Below are positions 1-11,362 of a DNA stretch of 64,000 nucleotides, in pieces. Origin of the DNA: Bursaphelenchus xylophilus (taxonomy: Eukaryota; Nematoda; Chromadorea; Rhabditida; Aphelenchoididae); assembly GCA_904066235.2 (NCBI GenBank), contig CAJFCV020000001.1:5828001-5892000 (forward strand). Direction: 5' to 3'. The notes below the pieces were generated by a model. That model searched no databases. It saw nothing but the letters and a program-made list of their open reading frames with translations, and had not been told where the DNA came from. Within the stretch, counting starts at the first letter, position 1, and each line of letters begins with the position of its first letter. The translations under genes and the position numbers were made by a program.

Positions 1-129
1 TGGACCATGTTGAAACAGAAGGCGTCGTTGAACCAGGTCTCCAACCAGCCCGCCAACGGCCCCAACGCGACCACATCAGCCAACCCAGAGACTCCTCAGG
101 CGTCGGGAAACTTCCAGCCAGCTATCTAA
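1..129 (+). CDS. 3' end of an unrecognised protein-coding gene
   Basis: The window opens inside an open frame that runs to a TAA at 127-129. The visible C-terminus is about 42 residues, rich in Asn, Gln, Pro, Ser and Ala, and ends in FQPAI. It has no recognisable domain and looks like a disordered tail. A 3' UTR of about 360 bp follows, with an AATAAA-type poly(A) signal at 485-490. The product cannot be identified from this tail. Confidence 0.55.
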   Translation, partial: WTMLKQKASLNQVSNQPANGPNATTSANPETPQASGNFQPAI

Positions 130-751
130 TCCCATCCATCGTCTGATGTAAAAGTCGTGGTCACCCATTTCTTTTTTGGTTTTGTCTATTAAACAGAGGA
201 TGAAGAAAGTCTTGGCCTTTATATGTTCGTGTCTCTCATCACCAGAGGTCGGAAGCCCGCTTCAGTTCCACTGATTGATGTCTCGTATTAATGTTGTTCA
301 TCCACAACCTGTCAGTTCTTTCAACTCATTTATCCTTGTTTGGGACTTTAAAGAAGCCGACTTCCGACCTCTATTCTCTTATTGGCTTGACTAGACACTC
401 CCTTTGTAACAGTATCATCCACATTCGTCTCAACATCGTTTAAACTATTCTTGGCTCTGAAAAGAAACAAGTTGTTTGGACTCAAATAAAAATTACAAAA
501 ACTGGAATCTTTGTGGTTGACATGACTAGAAGATAAACGGTCTTATGTTCATCACGCACAAGACTACTGTAGTTCTCAAAAGCCGATTTGGTGCAGAATG
601 CCATAACTGAGTCCCGAGAAGAAAACGAGCGCGGGAAACATTATTTTAGAAAAAATGGCATTGAATTTTTTCGCGCGAAATTTTTGCAATTATGCAGATC
701 TTTAATAGACTTTTACGTTTTCTTGGGTAAAAATTTGCATATTCTTTTAGA
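130..751. other. 3' UTR and intergenic region upstream of cdt1
   Basis: AT-rich sequence with no convincing coding frame. The first part is the 3' UTR of the truncated upstream gene (AATAAA at 485-490). The end is the promoter/5' leader of the CDT1 gene. A TTTTAG acceptor-like site immediately precedes the CDT1 start codon at 752, which suits trans-splicing or a leader intron. Confidence 0.5.
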
Positions 752-2491
752 ATGTCGATTCGGGTTACCCGCAGACTGACCTACAAAGTGGTGGAATCCT
801 CAAAACAGACTGATGAATTGCAAAGAGAGGAAAATAAGACTTCCAAAGCGTCAAAGAAGGAGAAGAAACTCTCAAAACAAGGTAAAGATGCTTTGAAGAA
901 GGACCAAGAAGCATTAAAAAGAGACCAGGAACTTCTGAGGTCTTTTGTTGCGCCTACTCGGCAAGATCCGGAGCCTTCAAAAGAGTTACCGGTCAGTCGA
1001 ATTGATGGACTGGATAAAGAAGTGCTGAAAGTATTTGGTGTACAGTTACCAAGTCTGTTGTCGCATGTCTGTTATATGTTCAACGAAATGGAAAAGGTGA
1101 GCTTATGAATAGTTTTTATAATCTTTTATATTTAGGTAGTTATGATTTACTTCTCATTGGGAAAGCGGATAACTTTAGATCTGATAAAAAAGAATATTGC
1201 GAAGAACTGCCAGAAGTAAGTAATCACTCTTTTAGAAGATGCGTTTGTTTAGAGCATTTACTGATGCTGTTTTGGGGAAGATCTTGGCTATTTATCCAGA
1301 ATCTTATCAAATTGAACTGGAGAAGAGTCGCTTCAACAAACCTGGACAACCCGTGAAGTACGAGACACTTCTGAAACCTAATATCAAGGACGGTATGTTT
1401 AGAGTACACTTCAATTATTTGTAATTTAGATCTTCATCCTTATTACCATGAAGAGTACGTTCCAAAGAGTCCGTCAAAGCAATTATACTCAACGCCGATC
1501 AAGTTAGTGTCGCCTAGAAAAAAGCCCCAGAATCTTGACTATATTCCGAGTCCTCCACGATCACCGAGAAAAGGACAAGCTGTTCCTTTGCCAAGGTGCG
1601 CCTTGAGTTGTATGGAGCACCAATATTAATAATTATAGACAAGCTAACACTGTTTATTTCAGAGAGATTGAACTCCACCTTGGCCCAAAATTTGAAGGAT
1701 GGAGGAAGCATTGTCGATCCGCAATTATGAAGTATAAACTGCATCAATATCTATTGAAAGAACACGAGAAATTCCTCGAGTCTCATCCACTTGAAGGTCT
1801 AAAGGAAGGTGTTTTCCATCCAGACTTTGTCGTTAATCGAATCGACATTACCCCTATTGAACTTCCGAAGCCTAAGCAGCCAGCCAAACAGATGACTATG
1901 ATGGATTACTTGAATAAAGTCCCGACAACCGGTATTCTGAAGAGTGTGGAGAAAGTAACCGAAGAGTTGAGATCTCCCGAGAAGAAGGTCAAGTTGGAGA
2001 AGAACGTTGATCCAGTCCCTAAGAGTGGCGCCAAAATGAGTCTGTTGGAGAGGGTATGTTTTAGGCGTATACCGTAATTTCAATTTAGATTCGACAAAAG
2101 GCTAAAGAAGCTGAGGAAAGGGAAAAGCGAAAAGATCCGGAGTTGATTGAGCGTGTCTCAGTATTGGAAACCCTACAAAAGACTGCTTTGGCTGTTATCT
2201 GCAGTGAATATAACAACAGGACATCAATGGATATCAATGAGCTCTACAAGAAACTCAACTTTTCTATACAAACTCGTAAAGGTAAGTCGTTTTAATTGAT
2301 ACTTCTGATCTATATAAAGTTTAGATGCGTTTGAACGAATGGTTGGTGTTCTTTCTGAAATCGCGTCTTCTCATATCGATGTAATCCATTTGAATCAAAA
2401 GAAGTTTGTGAAAATGGTAAACAATGACCGAGCGAAATTAACCGAAATCATCAATGAAGAGTTGGAACGATGCAAGAAGTTGATGAGATGA
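752..2491 (+). CDS. cdt-1: DNA replication licensing factor CDT1
   Basis: Seven exons in phase: 752-1096, 1136-1215, 1253-1392, 1430-1595, 1663-2053, 2089-2281, 2325-2491, giving 493 aa. CDT1 loads the MCM2-7 helicase at origins with ORC and CDC6 and is inhibited by geminin and by CRL4-dependent destruction. The N-terminus is basic and Lys/Ser-rich. Residues about 85-200 match the geminin-binding winged-helix region (RIDGLDKEVLKVFG, then AFTDAVLGKILAIYPESY). The C-terminal MCM-binding winged helix begins at the family hallmark SLLERIRQKAKE and ends in ELERCKKLMR. It is convergent with the NOP58 gene. Start: first Met after a TTTTAG acceptor. Identification is strong; exon 2 boundaries were chosen by phase. 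Confidence 0.9.
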
Positions 2492-2659
2492 TCTCTAAAC
2501 ACTAATCTCTAACCTCAATTTTTAACTCAATGTATATTGTAGCAGTCAACACTAGATTAACAATTGATTAAATTTATTTTCAACGATGAGAGAATAACAA
2601 TAACAGACAACAGTGAACAGATTTAGAAAAAGTGTTGTTTGATTAAGAAAGCCCTCGCT

Positions 2660-4282
2660 TTACTCTTCATCCTGCTCTTCCTTCTTAACCTTTCGGGGAT
2701 TCGTGGGAGTGTCTCCATCGCTTTGCCATTTTCTTTTCTTTGCGACATTCGAGTCGGCCCCGGCATCGTATGAACGGACATTACTCTTGAAGGCATATTT
2801 GTCCTTGTAACCGGCTCCACTGAAAGTGGCGTTCACCTTCTTGGTGGTCTGACGCTTTGATTCGGCATCCAATGCAGCCTCGAGGTAGGTCCTTGACTCG
2901 ACTCCGACTTCATTTCCAACGGTGTCGTCACAAAGGGCGTCCACTCTGGTGGCCAGAGATACTTTCGCCGCCAATTTACGGGCGAACTAAAAATAAAACC
3001 GTTACAAATAATAAAGAACATACATACTACCAACAAACAATCCTTACCTTTCCTTTCAGTTCAGTCGGCGCTTGTCCAATCAACTGAGCATGATAGATAA
3101 TACCATATTTGGGGGTCTTGGCCTTTGTTTTCAAAGCTCTGAACAAGGCTTTCTCTGCTCCGAGGATCTGGACAGTGGATGCTGGATATTTGGCCAAGTT
3201 CACCAAGGTTCCTAAACAAAACCGTTCATAAATGATCCACTTTGATTAATAAAATCCGCGTAAATTAATGACTTACCAGCTCTAGAGATTAATCTCGCGC
3301 CGATCAATTCTCCCAACAATACAGTAAGATTTGGAGCCAAAGCACCCATTCTGTTCTTAAGATAATCATGAAGCTGAGATCTGTATTCAGTGAGGTCGAT
3401 GATCTGGTCACAAAGTTGTGAAATGTGGATCAAATCGATTTCAGAGATCTCAGTTCCCATACTGATCTCGGCTTCCTGTCTCAATTTTTCCGCCAATTCA
3501 TCGGGTAGAATAGTTGAGAAGTCAGTATCGTTAGCATTCTGTTTCATACCCATAGCCTTAACAACTTTGGCAAATGCCAAATGATCCTGGACAAGTTTTC
3601 CCAACTCGGGGAAATGCCATCCATACCATTCTCGGCATCTCATGACATAGTTGTTCAACTCTTTATCCAGATCGTCTAAAAGAGAAACCGCCTGGACAAT
3701 CATGGTATCGATCTTTTCGGGGTTGAACTTGACACGATAACGACCAAGAGAATGGGCGAGTGCAAGTCTCATGGCATCTACTTCGGTTTTGTGCTCGGCC
3801 AAAAGATGATCGATGTTGGCACGAATAGCTCTAAAGAGTTCGTCAGTGACTTTGTTGTGGACACAAGAAACCTCGAGGTTCTCCTAAAAATAATGAAATG
3901 AATAAGTAAAGAAAAAGCAAGAAAATGATCTAAATTGTAAAACTAACCTTCAACAGGGATCCAATCTTCGAATCTCCCACAGCCAATTCGTCTCCTTCAG
4001 CAACAGCCTTCTGAATCAGTTTCTTCAAAGTTTTTCCAATTTTGCTTTCATCCGCTACAGAAGTAGATGCCTTCAAGGCTTCATTCACATCTTTGAACTT
4101 CTTGAAGGAAACCAGTTGAAGTCTAAATTTCAACAATAACTAAATAAAAAGAAACCGTACTTTTCCAAGATGGAATCGGCATCGGCAAAGTAGTCAAATA
4201 CTTTTTCCTCTTTCTTCAGCTTGGATTCGTCCAAAACCTTGAAGATAGCGTAACCAGCGGGGGTATCAAAGAGAACCAACAT
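2660..4282 (-). CDS. nol-5: NOP58, box C/D snoRNP core protein
   Basis: Five exons, transcribed right to left: 4161-4282, 3948-4122, 3277-3883, 3048-3211, 2660-2986, giving 464 aa. NOP58 pairs with NOP56 and fibrillarin in box C/D snoRNPs that guide rRNA 2'-O-methylation in the nucleolus. The start [19 protein letters not shown] is typical of NOP58 rather than NOP56. The Nop domain core is clear ([21 protein letters not shown], then [20 protein letters not shown]). The C-terminus is lysine-rich then acidic, as in the family though short. A TTTTTTGCAG acceptor lies 8 bp before the ATG, so the longer upstream frame is not coding. Gene symbol follows the C. elegans orthologue name. Confidence 0.95.
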
Positions 4283-5401
4283 CTTTGGAGCTGCAAAAAA
4301 ATATAATGATCGACGAAGAATATTATCTGCAATCAAATTCACATAAAATACACGGAAATAACGAGGTAAATGGCACAAAATGTGATAAAACAGGCTTGAT
4401 CGCATCTTTTTCTGCTTTCGCACCCAAAAAACTTTCTCCCTTTTATTTTCCAGCCAATTGTTTTCGTGGTGGGACGCAGGGATTTGATGGTGTATATTTG
4501 ATTCTTTCAGGAATTTGATACGCTTTCTTTTCCGATACTGCTGTTTAGCCACTTGAAAGGATCCGGTTTTATCTGTCTGTTTAATTCATTCCCGTCGCTT
4601 TTGCGGTCGAATTCTGCTCTCCATCTGGGTATTAATTACTCCTTTTCTAAAAAACTTCTCATCACAGATTTTAGGTAATTACTAATTTATATTCCGATGT
4701 CATTATGAGGTCGAACAGGAAGCTGTTCCCTTTTGTATTGGAATTGGAGCCCGGCTTCGAATAGACAATAACCTTTGTTTTGACCGACTGAATAGACCAG
4801 GAAAAAGAGCAGGGGCCCAACTCAAAAAAAAGAAGGAAAGGCGGCCAATTAAAACGAAAGGACCTTAGGTCTTCAAAACCCGTATTCCAAACGCTCCGAA
4901 TTTATTTCTGAAAATCTCCGGGGCCTTATCCGTCAACCTTAATCAAGAAGACGTTGGGGACGCCGGAGCTGTGGACAACCCTAACTGAATGTCCCTTTTT
5001 GTTTATACCCTCCCCAAATATTTCTTTTCTTGGACGCGGCCGAAACGGGAACGGCCGCGTACACCTAAAACGGGGCGAGGGGTCTTCTGTCGAGTGATGG
5101 AACGAATAAATGAAGGAGAAGTTCCGAACTCTTTTCTTCAACAAATTGGCCGGAAAAACGGTTTTCGCAAGTCCAGGAGGAAGTCGTTTCCGGCTAAACT
5201 CGTTTGTTTGCAAGTCGATAATGGATTCCGCCCTCAGGGAAAGAATTATTTTTGTTGCGTTTTTCGAATATTTAACGCGGAAGGAAACGATGTTAGATAT
5301 ACTTGCGGGAATGTAATTTCATCCCCGTTCCGCATGCAATAATATACTTGAGACTATTAGTAATATTAAATCCGCCTTCAGATTCCTCCAACCATGTCGT
5401 G
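4283..5401. other. Intergenic region between nop58 and catulin (divergent promoters)
   Basis: About 1.1 kb between two divergently transcribed genes. Open frames here overlap on both strands, have no domain signal and look spurious. A GC-rich inverted motif (GCGGCCG ... CGGCCGC) lies at about 5034-5060. A TTCAG acceptor-like site at 5381 lies 20 bp before the catulin start. Both core promoters are presumably here; no TATA box stands out. Confidence 0.45.
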
Positions 5402-8400
5402 ATGCTCTCCAAATCACAAGTGGTATATCCCCAAAGTAACGGGTCGCTGAATGCGGTCCCGAGTGCCTCGATGCCCTTCATCTCGAGCTCTCTGCCCATG
5501 TTTCCTGGTCCGGCCTCGCTTTCAGGCCATCCTATGGCATTCCAGTCTCCCATTTCTCCCCCACAGACCATGAGTTTTGATCCCCGTAATCTGGAGATCA
5601 AAACCAAATCCGTGGAACAGACACTACTGCCATTGGTTACACAAGTAAGCAAGGCTTTGTATTATTTATCTGTATTTAGATCTCAACTCTGGTTAATTTC
5701 AAAGAATCCATTATTACGGGGACCAAACCAAAAAGTGAACGAGCATTAAGGGCAGCTTTGAAGGTAAGGTAGTGCATATTACGTAAGCATCACATTCCTT
5801 CAGATCGGATCCGCAGTTGAATTAGCAGTCGAGAGATTTGTCGTGGTCGGGGAATCAATAGCCGATGAAAATCCGGATATCCAACCCGAGATGTATGATG
5901 CTTGCCATGAAGCTCGACAAGCTGGCGCTGCCATGGCCAATCTTCACTCTTCTTTATTGGATGAATCAGGGATCCCACAATTAGGAATCGACAAATCTCA
6001 TCTTGTTCGAGCGGCCAGACAACTTCTTTCTTCGGTCACCCGAGTTCTCCTCTTGGCTGATCGTGTAATGGTCAGTCATATCCTTCGGGCAGAAGATAAG
6101 ATTGTTTATTCTTTGACCAAATTGGAGAACACCATGAACTTCACGGAATTTGTCAGGATTTTCACTGATTTTGGAGGCGAAATGGTAGTATTGGCCCATA
6201 GGTCAGGCGATAGACAAGCCGATCTGAAGTCAGAGAAACGGAAAGCCCAGTTGCATGTGGCCAGAACATCCTTGGAGAGGATGACCATGTTGTTGTTGAC
6301 GTCATCTAAGACCCTCCTCCGACATACCGACGATGACTCGGCCCGTCAGTGCAGGGATGGAGTCTTCCATCAGATTCGAACAGCTCTCCAACTGGTCGCC
6401 TTGTGCATTTGTGATGGGGTTCTCCCCCTCGATCCTCATCGTTATTGTCCCCCAACTTCTCCAGATGCAGGTCCGTTGGATATTGGGATTCAGTTAACGG
6501 CCATGGTTGCTATCAGGCAGTTAACAGAGATGTTGGAGATGGTTAGAATGACATCAATTGTTGGATCAGGAGTGAGAGATCGGCTCAATGGAGCCTTGGG
6601 AACTCTCTGTGAAATGACCCAAGACTTTACAGACTCCGCTTTTACTCCACATCATCAAAGGGAACAGATTCTTGACTTTCTGGAAGAATGCCGCTTTGAA
6701 ATGGGTAATCTTGTGTCATCAGATGTAAGTCTAACATTAAGCTTTTATTTTTGATGTTTAGAACCAAGACCAATTCTCTCAAGAGAATATGGAAGTGACG
6801 GTAGAACGGCTTCATCGACGTCTCAAAGACCTCCAGAAGCAACTGCAAGTTGCTGCCATGGATCAGATCGGTGTTGTTTTCCGAACGAATGAAGATCACA
6901 CAATCCTCAGCTCTCTGAAGACGTGCTCTGTCTCCGGGGATATTGATGGAGTAGAGAAATACTTGGAGAAGTTTAGAGAGCATTCAGTTCACATTCAAGA
7001 AGTTTGCCGGTTGCTGCATCACATATCATTTACCGACGCTTTACATGTCTATACTGGCCAAGCTGAGCGTACTTTTAGAGCGCTGGCACCATTGGTGGGT
7101 GATTGTTTAATTTTAGTTCTTTATATAACAAGGAAAGTACTTCTATGGGGTGTGGAGTTACAGGTCGAGATATATATCAAAAAATTCGCAAAAATTTTCT
7201 GATTCAGAATATATAAAAATTAGCTGCCTAATTTTGGTCTGATGACATGTTTTTGTCCTCAGAAGTTTTCTCGCGACACCATGCAAGTGTCTTTTTGGCC
7301 GCGTTTTTACCCATAAAAAATTTTTATTTTGTGCTAAAATAAATTCTGAGGCCTTGACAAGCCTTAAAATATCAAATTGGATTACAACTACACCTTAAAA
7401 GTAGTTTCAATGTAAAAAATGGGTTCTAGTGTGGCAAAAAGAATCGAACCCGTTCTCCTCGGATTCCCAATCTAGCGCTCTAACCACTCGGCCACACCGC
7501 TCTCTTCCGAAGGAAGAGACCGAGCGCGCTTTTGTTGCCGCAGATTTTTTTCCTCGAGAAATACATTTATTGATAAAACTCGTTGATAGACCAAAATTAG
7601 GCAGTTTTTTTATATATTCTGAATCAGAAAATTTCTGCGAATTTTTTGATATATATCTCGACCTGTAACTCCACACCCCATAGAAGTACTTTCCTTGTAA
7701 AACTTTTTATTGAAGTCTTACTTTAGACTCTCCTGGCCGGCAGAACTCTTTGCATTCATCCGTCCTCCAGAATCGCTCGCGAGAATCTGGAAGTGTTTTG
7801 TGATACGTGGGCCTCCCATATAAATGACCTAAGTCGTCTTTCTAAAGACCTCGATGCCGCTGCTTCAGGTCGTGTCGCGGCCGAACGACAGGCCTACATG
7901 TCTCTTCCAAGACCGGGCGTAAGTGGAGAACAAAGTCCGTTGTTGTCATCGTCCTTTTCTCGTATCCAAAGCCTTGAGTCTAATCCTGATAGTGGTTGTG
8001 ATATGTTGAATTCTAAGCCTTCCACCTCGTCGTGTTCTTCAACTGAAGGTGGATGTTGTCATCATGGGGTTAAACCAAACTCTCCTCCATCTGCATTCAC
8101 TCCGTACAAACGATCAAGCCCTGAGGATATGGAAGGGGCCAGAAATATTGTGCTTAATAAGGGTGTTGATTCGGATCCAATAGTCTTAAGACAAGTTATT
8201 GAGGAGCCGAGAAGGAAAAACTTTGAAAATAGAATCTCTCTGATTCTGGATTCGCTACACGAAGAGAGTCAGCGTCTCCAGAATCTGCATATTCACACAA
8301 AACGCTCAAAATAATTTGTTGTCAGCTCAAATTTTTACAGATCTTCACAAATTTTCTTTCTCTTACACTGGTGCTGTGATTCTAAGATACGCAAATTATG

Positions 8401-9326
8401 TATTTTGTTTGTAACTGTATTGTTAATGTGGATGTAAATGTTGTAAATAAATATAAATTATTATAAATGTTGTTTGGAGTTGTGAAAGGTGTATCCTAAC
8501 TGCGTCTATGATTGTTATGCGTTACAGAAACATGGCACAACTCAGAAGCCAACGAAGCCATTGACTCTGGACGTCGAGGTAAGGATTAATGGAACTACAG
8601 TAAGCTCCCAAATTTAGGACCAGCAAAAGATTGCTAAAGTCGGCCTCGAAATGAAGTTGCTAACGGCTGAGGTAGAGGCCGAAGCTGAGAAATGGGACGA
8701 ATATGCCGAGAATGACATTGTCAAACGGGCCAAGGCAATGTCATCCATGTCCTATAATATGTATCTCTTCACAAAGGGCGATGGGCCTCTGAAAACAACC
8801 CATGATCTGTTCACGCAAGCCGAATTCTTTGCTGAGCAAGCCAATAAGATGTACAGAACGGTCAGAGAGTTCGCGTTCGAGGTAGGTAGCAATGATTTAC
8901 TCTAACCTAATCTTTGTAGACAGATAAAATTGAAATTCCACCTTATTGTAGGTACCTGGAAGTCAAGAAAAGAATGAACTAATGAGTGTTCTCGAGAGAA
9001 TCCCTCAACATTATCAACAACTCCAAGTTCTCGTCAAATCTCCCACAGTTGGGAAATCGGCGACTTTCAGTAAAGTAGACCTAGTCATCTCGGGTACCAA
9101 AAGTTTGATGAATGAGATTGCAAAGTTGGTAACTGCCTGCTTTGTGTGTGCCACCAAATTTGAGATTGAATTCCGCGGGACCTCTACTTCGAGGGCCCTT
9201 TTGGATGGAGGTACTGCCGAGTATCCGCAACGCTCTTCCCGGGAATCAACCATGTGGAGGAGAACTCCGAGTGTCCGAAGAACCGTCCCTCCCCAAGTCC
9301 ATCTGTCTTCGAATGATCTAGCATAA
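5402..9326 (+). CDS. ctn-1: Alpha-catulin (vinculin/alpha-catenin family)
   Basis: Exons 5402-5644, 5680-5763, 5804-6724, 6762-7094, 7727-8314, then 8528-8578, 8618-8881, 8952-9326. Catulin is a cytoskeletal scaffold of the vinculin superfamily; in C. elegans ctn-1 acts with dystrobrevin to localise BK channels. The N-terminal helical repeats (LEIKTKSVEQTLLPLVTQ) and the C-terminal module (EAEAEKWDEYAENDIVKRAK, GDGPLKTTHDLFTQAEFFAE, VKSPTVGKSATFSKVD) match catulin better than alpha-catenin. A Ser-rich insert of about 100 aa lies at 7880-8160. Oddity: the frame of exon 7727-8314 reaches TAA at 8312-8314 with an AATAAA near 8446, yet the last three exons continue the family fold in phase. I see no good donor joining the two parts, so a short isoform or a split gene is possible. 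Confidence 0.88.
7129..7697. mobile_element. Foldback MITE in catulin intron, TAA target duplication
   Basis: The 569-bp element lies inside the intron 7095-7726. Both ends are inverted copies of about 100 bp (7129-7240 against 7588-7697), starting CAAGGAAAGTACTTC and including a shared GGGGTGTGGAGTTACAGG stretch. It is flanked by TAA at 7126-7128 and 7698-7700. A 3-bp TWA duplication is typical of PIF/Harbinger-type elements. No coding capacity. The tip motif is shared with the elements at 51,319 and 55,051. Confidence 0.82.
7429..7497 (-). other. tRNA-like sequence (degenerate, Ser/Leu-type) inside a MITE
   Basis: On the minus strand a perfect 7-bp acceptor-like stem (GTGTGGC with GCCACAC) encloses an A-box-like TGGCCGAGTGG and a B-box-like GGTTCGAATTC. 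These are the internal promoter motifs of a type II tRNA such as Ser or Leu. The T-stem and anticodon stem pair poorly, so a working tRNA is unlikely. It may be a tRNA-derived core of the surrounding foldback element. Fold and anticodon were judged by eye. Confidence 0.5.
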
Positions 9327-9581
9327 CATTTGACTCAATGTAAAGGTTGTTATCATCATCGTCTGCATCATAGAATCCTCCGTTTCCTCCAAATTCCATC
9401 CCAAATCAAGTCCAACTGCCTTATTGTTCGTTAAATCAATCATACTTCTACATTCTTCTTTTTCTAAAGCATCTAACACACAATCGTATCTCTGGACGTT
9501 TCATGATTAAACGTGATAGAATAATTAGACATTTACTCACACAAGAATCATAATATACTAGACAAAAAAAGTTCATTTAGA

Positions 9582-10937
9582 TCAAACTGATAGGGTTTGG
9601 GTCTCCTTGACGAGATCGGGAACATACCGCAGCTCGGGCCAACTGAGGTTATCAGCCTGCTTCAAGATAATCTCCACTTTCCTTTCAGCAATCAGAACCG
9701 AGGACTCTTCGGGGACCACCTTTCCGAACAAATCTAATTCCATCTCAGTCTGTTTTTCACCAAAAGCATGGGAGATAAAGCATTTCAGACGGTAGCCATC
9801 ACATTCGAATTTACAATCTTCGGGAATGGAGCCGCGACAGTAAACATTGAAATGAACCTCTCCACTTCGACAGAACCAATCTTCTTTGATACGATCGACG
9901 CGTTCACTTGCCTGAAAAATAGAACAAATACGATGCGTATTATCCACTTTCATGAAGACACTTCAGAATACATCTGAATTAAAAGAGCCTGCCTATTCGA
10001 ACAATTAGACCCTACCTTTGTAAAATTGTGTTTCCCTTTGGTACATCCCTTCTGTTCCAGGAATGCGGAGAAATTACTGGTCTTCCGGTTACAACAATCA
10101 TAATATTTCATTCCTTCGTGGAAGACTGGCTGCCCAGGATGGTGTTGACAGTCCTCGGCTTTCAGAGATTCCGGGCCATTGTATGTCTGAATACAGAACA
10201 AATTATTCTCTTTCTTGTTACCTAAGCATAACAAAAAGTAAATAAAAAACTCACTGATTCGCATCCATTGTTGGCACATTTTGTACCGACCTTGAGTTCA
10301 TCGGTCTCGGCATTCTGCACTTCCTGCTTGAACTTCTGAATGGCAGCTTTCAACCCTTCAGTCGATGTCTTAGGTAGTTCTACTACACTTCTTTGCTCTT
10401 CTCCCTTTTCTGATGGTCTTTCGGCTGGTTTATTCAATCCATTCCAGACAATAACTTCATCCTCTTTTTCTGGTCGTATTTCTTTCTGTGCGACTAATCG
10501 TACAATATCATCTGGCTTCTGGTTGCTATGTTTACCCGTTGTGCAGCCAGGAATACTCAGAAAAGTTCCAAAGTCTGTAGACTTCTTATCACAACATTGC
10601 CAGATCTTTTGGGCATCGTGGAAGTATGGAGCTTTCGGATGGAATCGGCAAGAACCTGAAAAAGAAGACGAATAAACCTATAAAAAGACATTTTTCAATC
10701 CCAAAACAAGTGCAAAATCCAATTAGACAATTTCTCCGTGAAAAAATATATGAAAGTACCTAAAACGTCTTGAAAATCGTATTGCACATTGAATTCACAC
10801 CGAATTTGGCCAAATCGTCAAACAAAAGTACGCCTAAACAAAGATAAACCACAAGGGAAGTCCTTCCTACCTTCCTCATTATTGCCAGGGTCGAACTTTT
10901 GTCCACACCCTTTATTATAGCAGTGAACAAGGGTCAT
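9582..10937 (-). CDS. chp-1: CHORD- and CS-domain protein (CHORDC1/CHP)
   Basis: Exons 10871-10937, 10255-10655, 10016-10186, 9582-9911, giving 322 aa. CHORDC1 proteins bind zinc through two Cys/His-rich CHORD domains and act as HSP90 co-chaperones. CHORD1 is residues about 5-70 ([12 protein letters not shown] ... [14 protein letters not shown] ... GCTTGKH). CHORD2 is about 155-220 ([12 protein letters not shown] ... [14 protein letters not shown] ... GCTKGKH). A CS (p23-like) domain follows, ending [19 protein letters not shown]. The third exon starts at a CAG acceptor ending the intron at 10,187; an upstream TAG acceptor would break the frame. It is convergent with catulin and divergent from the kelch gene. 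Confidence 0.93.
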
Positions 10938-11362
10938 GTCGGCTCTTCGTTTCTAGTGGAAGCACAAAATGTCTCAACTCACTTCAAAAATTTATCTGCT
11001 AAATAAATTTTCTGTGCGAATTTCCAGAATATTCTCGTATTTTTCGGAAAATATTTGTAAAGTTGTTAATTTATATTCGAATTGTGCAAGTGAATGTTTA
11101 TAATAAAATTTCGTATATGGCAACACATAACTCACAATATTACACATTTAGACATGTTGAAATGCACTTGTTTACAGCAATCTCTCTGTTTTTCATTTAT
11201 TTTTGATGGGAAAGAGACGGGGTCGAAGACGTCCCCTGATCGTCCCCCACCCCCAAGTCTCGGACTGTTCCTTTTGAAAAGCTCCGGAGTGTCAGCTGGA
11301 TGTTTTCAATCGCCATTCTGAATCGCCCTCTTCTATAGCCATACTCTAATATTGTTTTAGTG
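10938..11362. promoter_or_regulatory. Divergent promoter region, chp-1 / kelch gene
   Basis: A 425-bp gap between the chp-1 start (minus) and the kelch gene start (plus). No coding frame is credible. It contains AT-rich stretches near chp-1 and a GC-rich, CCCCC-containing stretch near 11,215-11,260. A TTTTAG acceptor-like site lies at 11,355-11,360, two bases before the kelch ATG. Regulatory function is inferred from position only. Confidence 0.4.

Noticed and set aside
5034..5060. GC-rich inverted motif near nop58/catulin
   Set aside because: Short palindrome without flanking duplication or second copy; not enough to call an element.
10187..10221. Acceptor TTAG at 10,222 for chp-1 exon 3
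   Set aside because: It breaks the reading frame; the CAG at 10,187-10,189 gives an intact CHORD2 domain.
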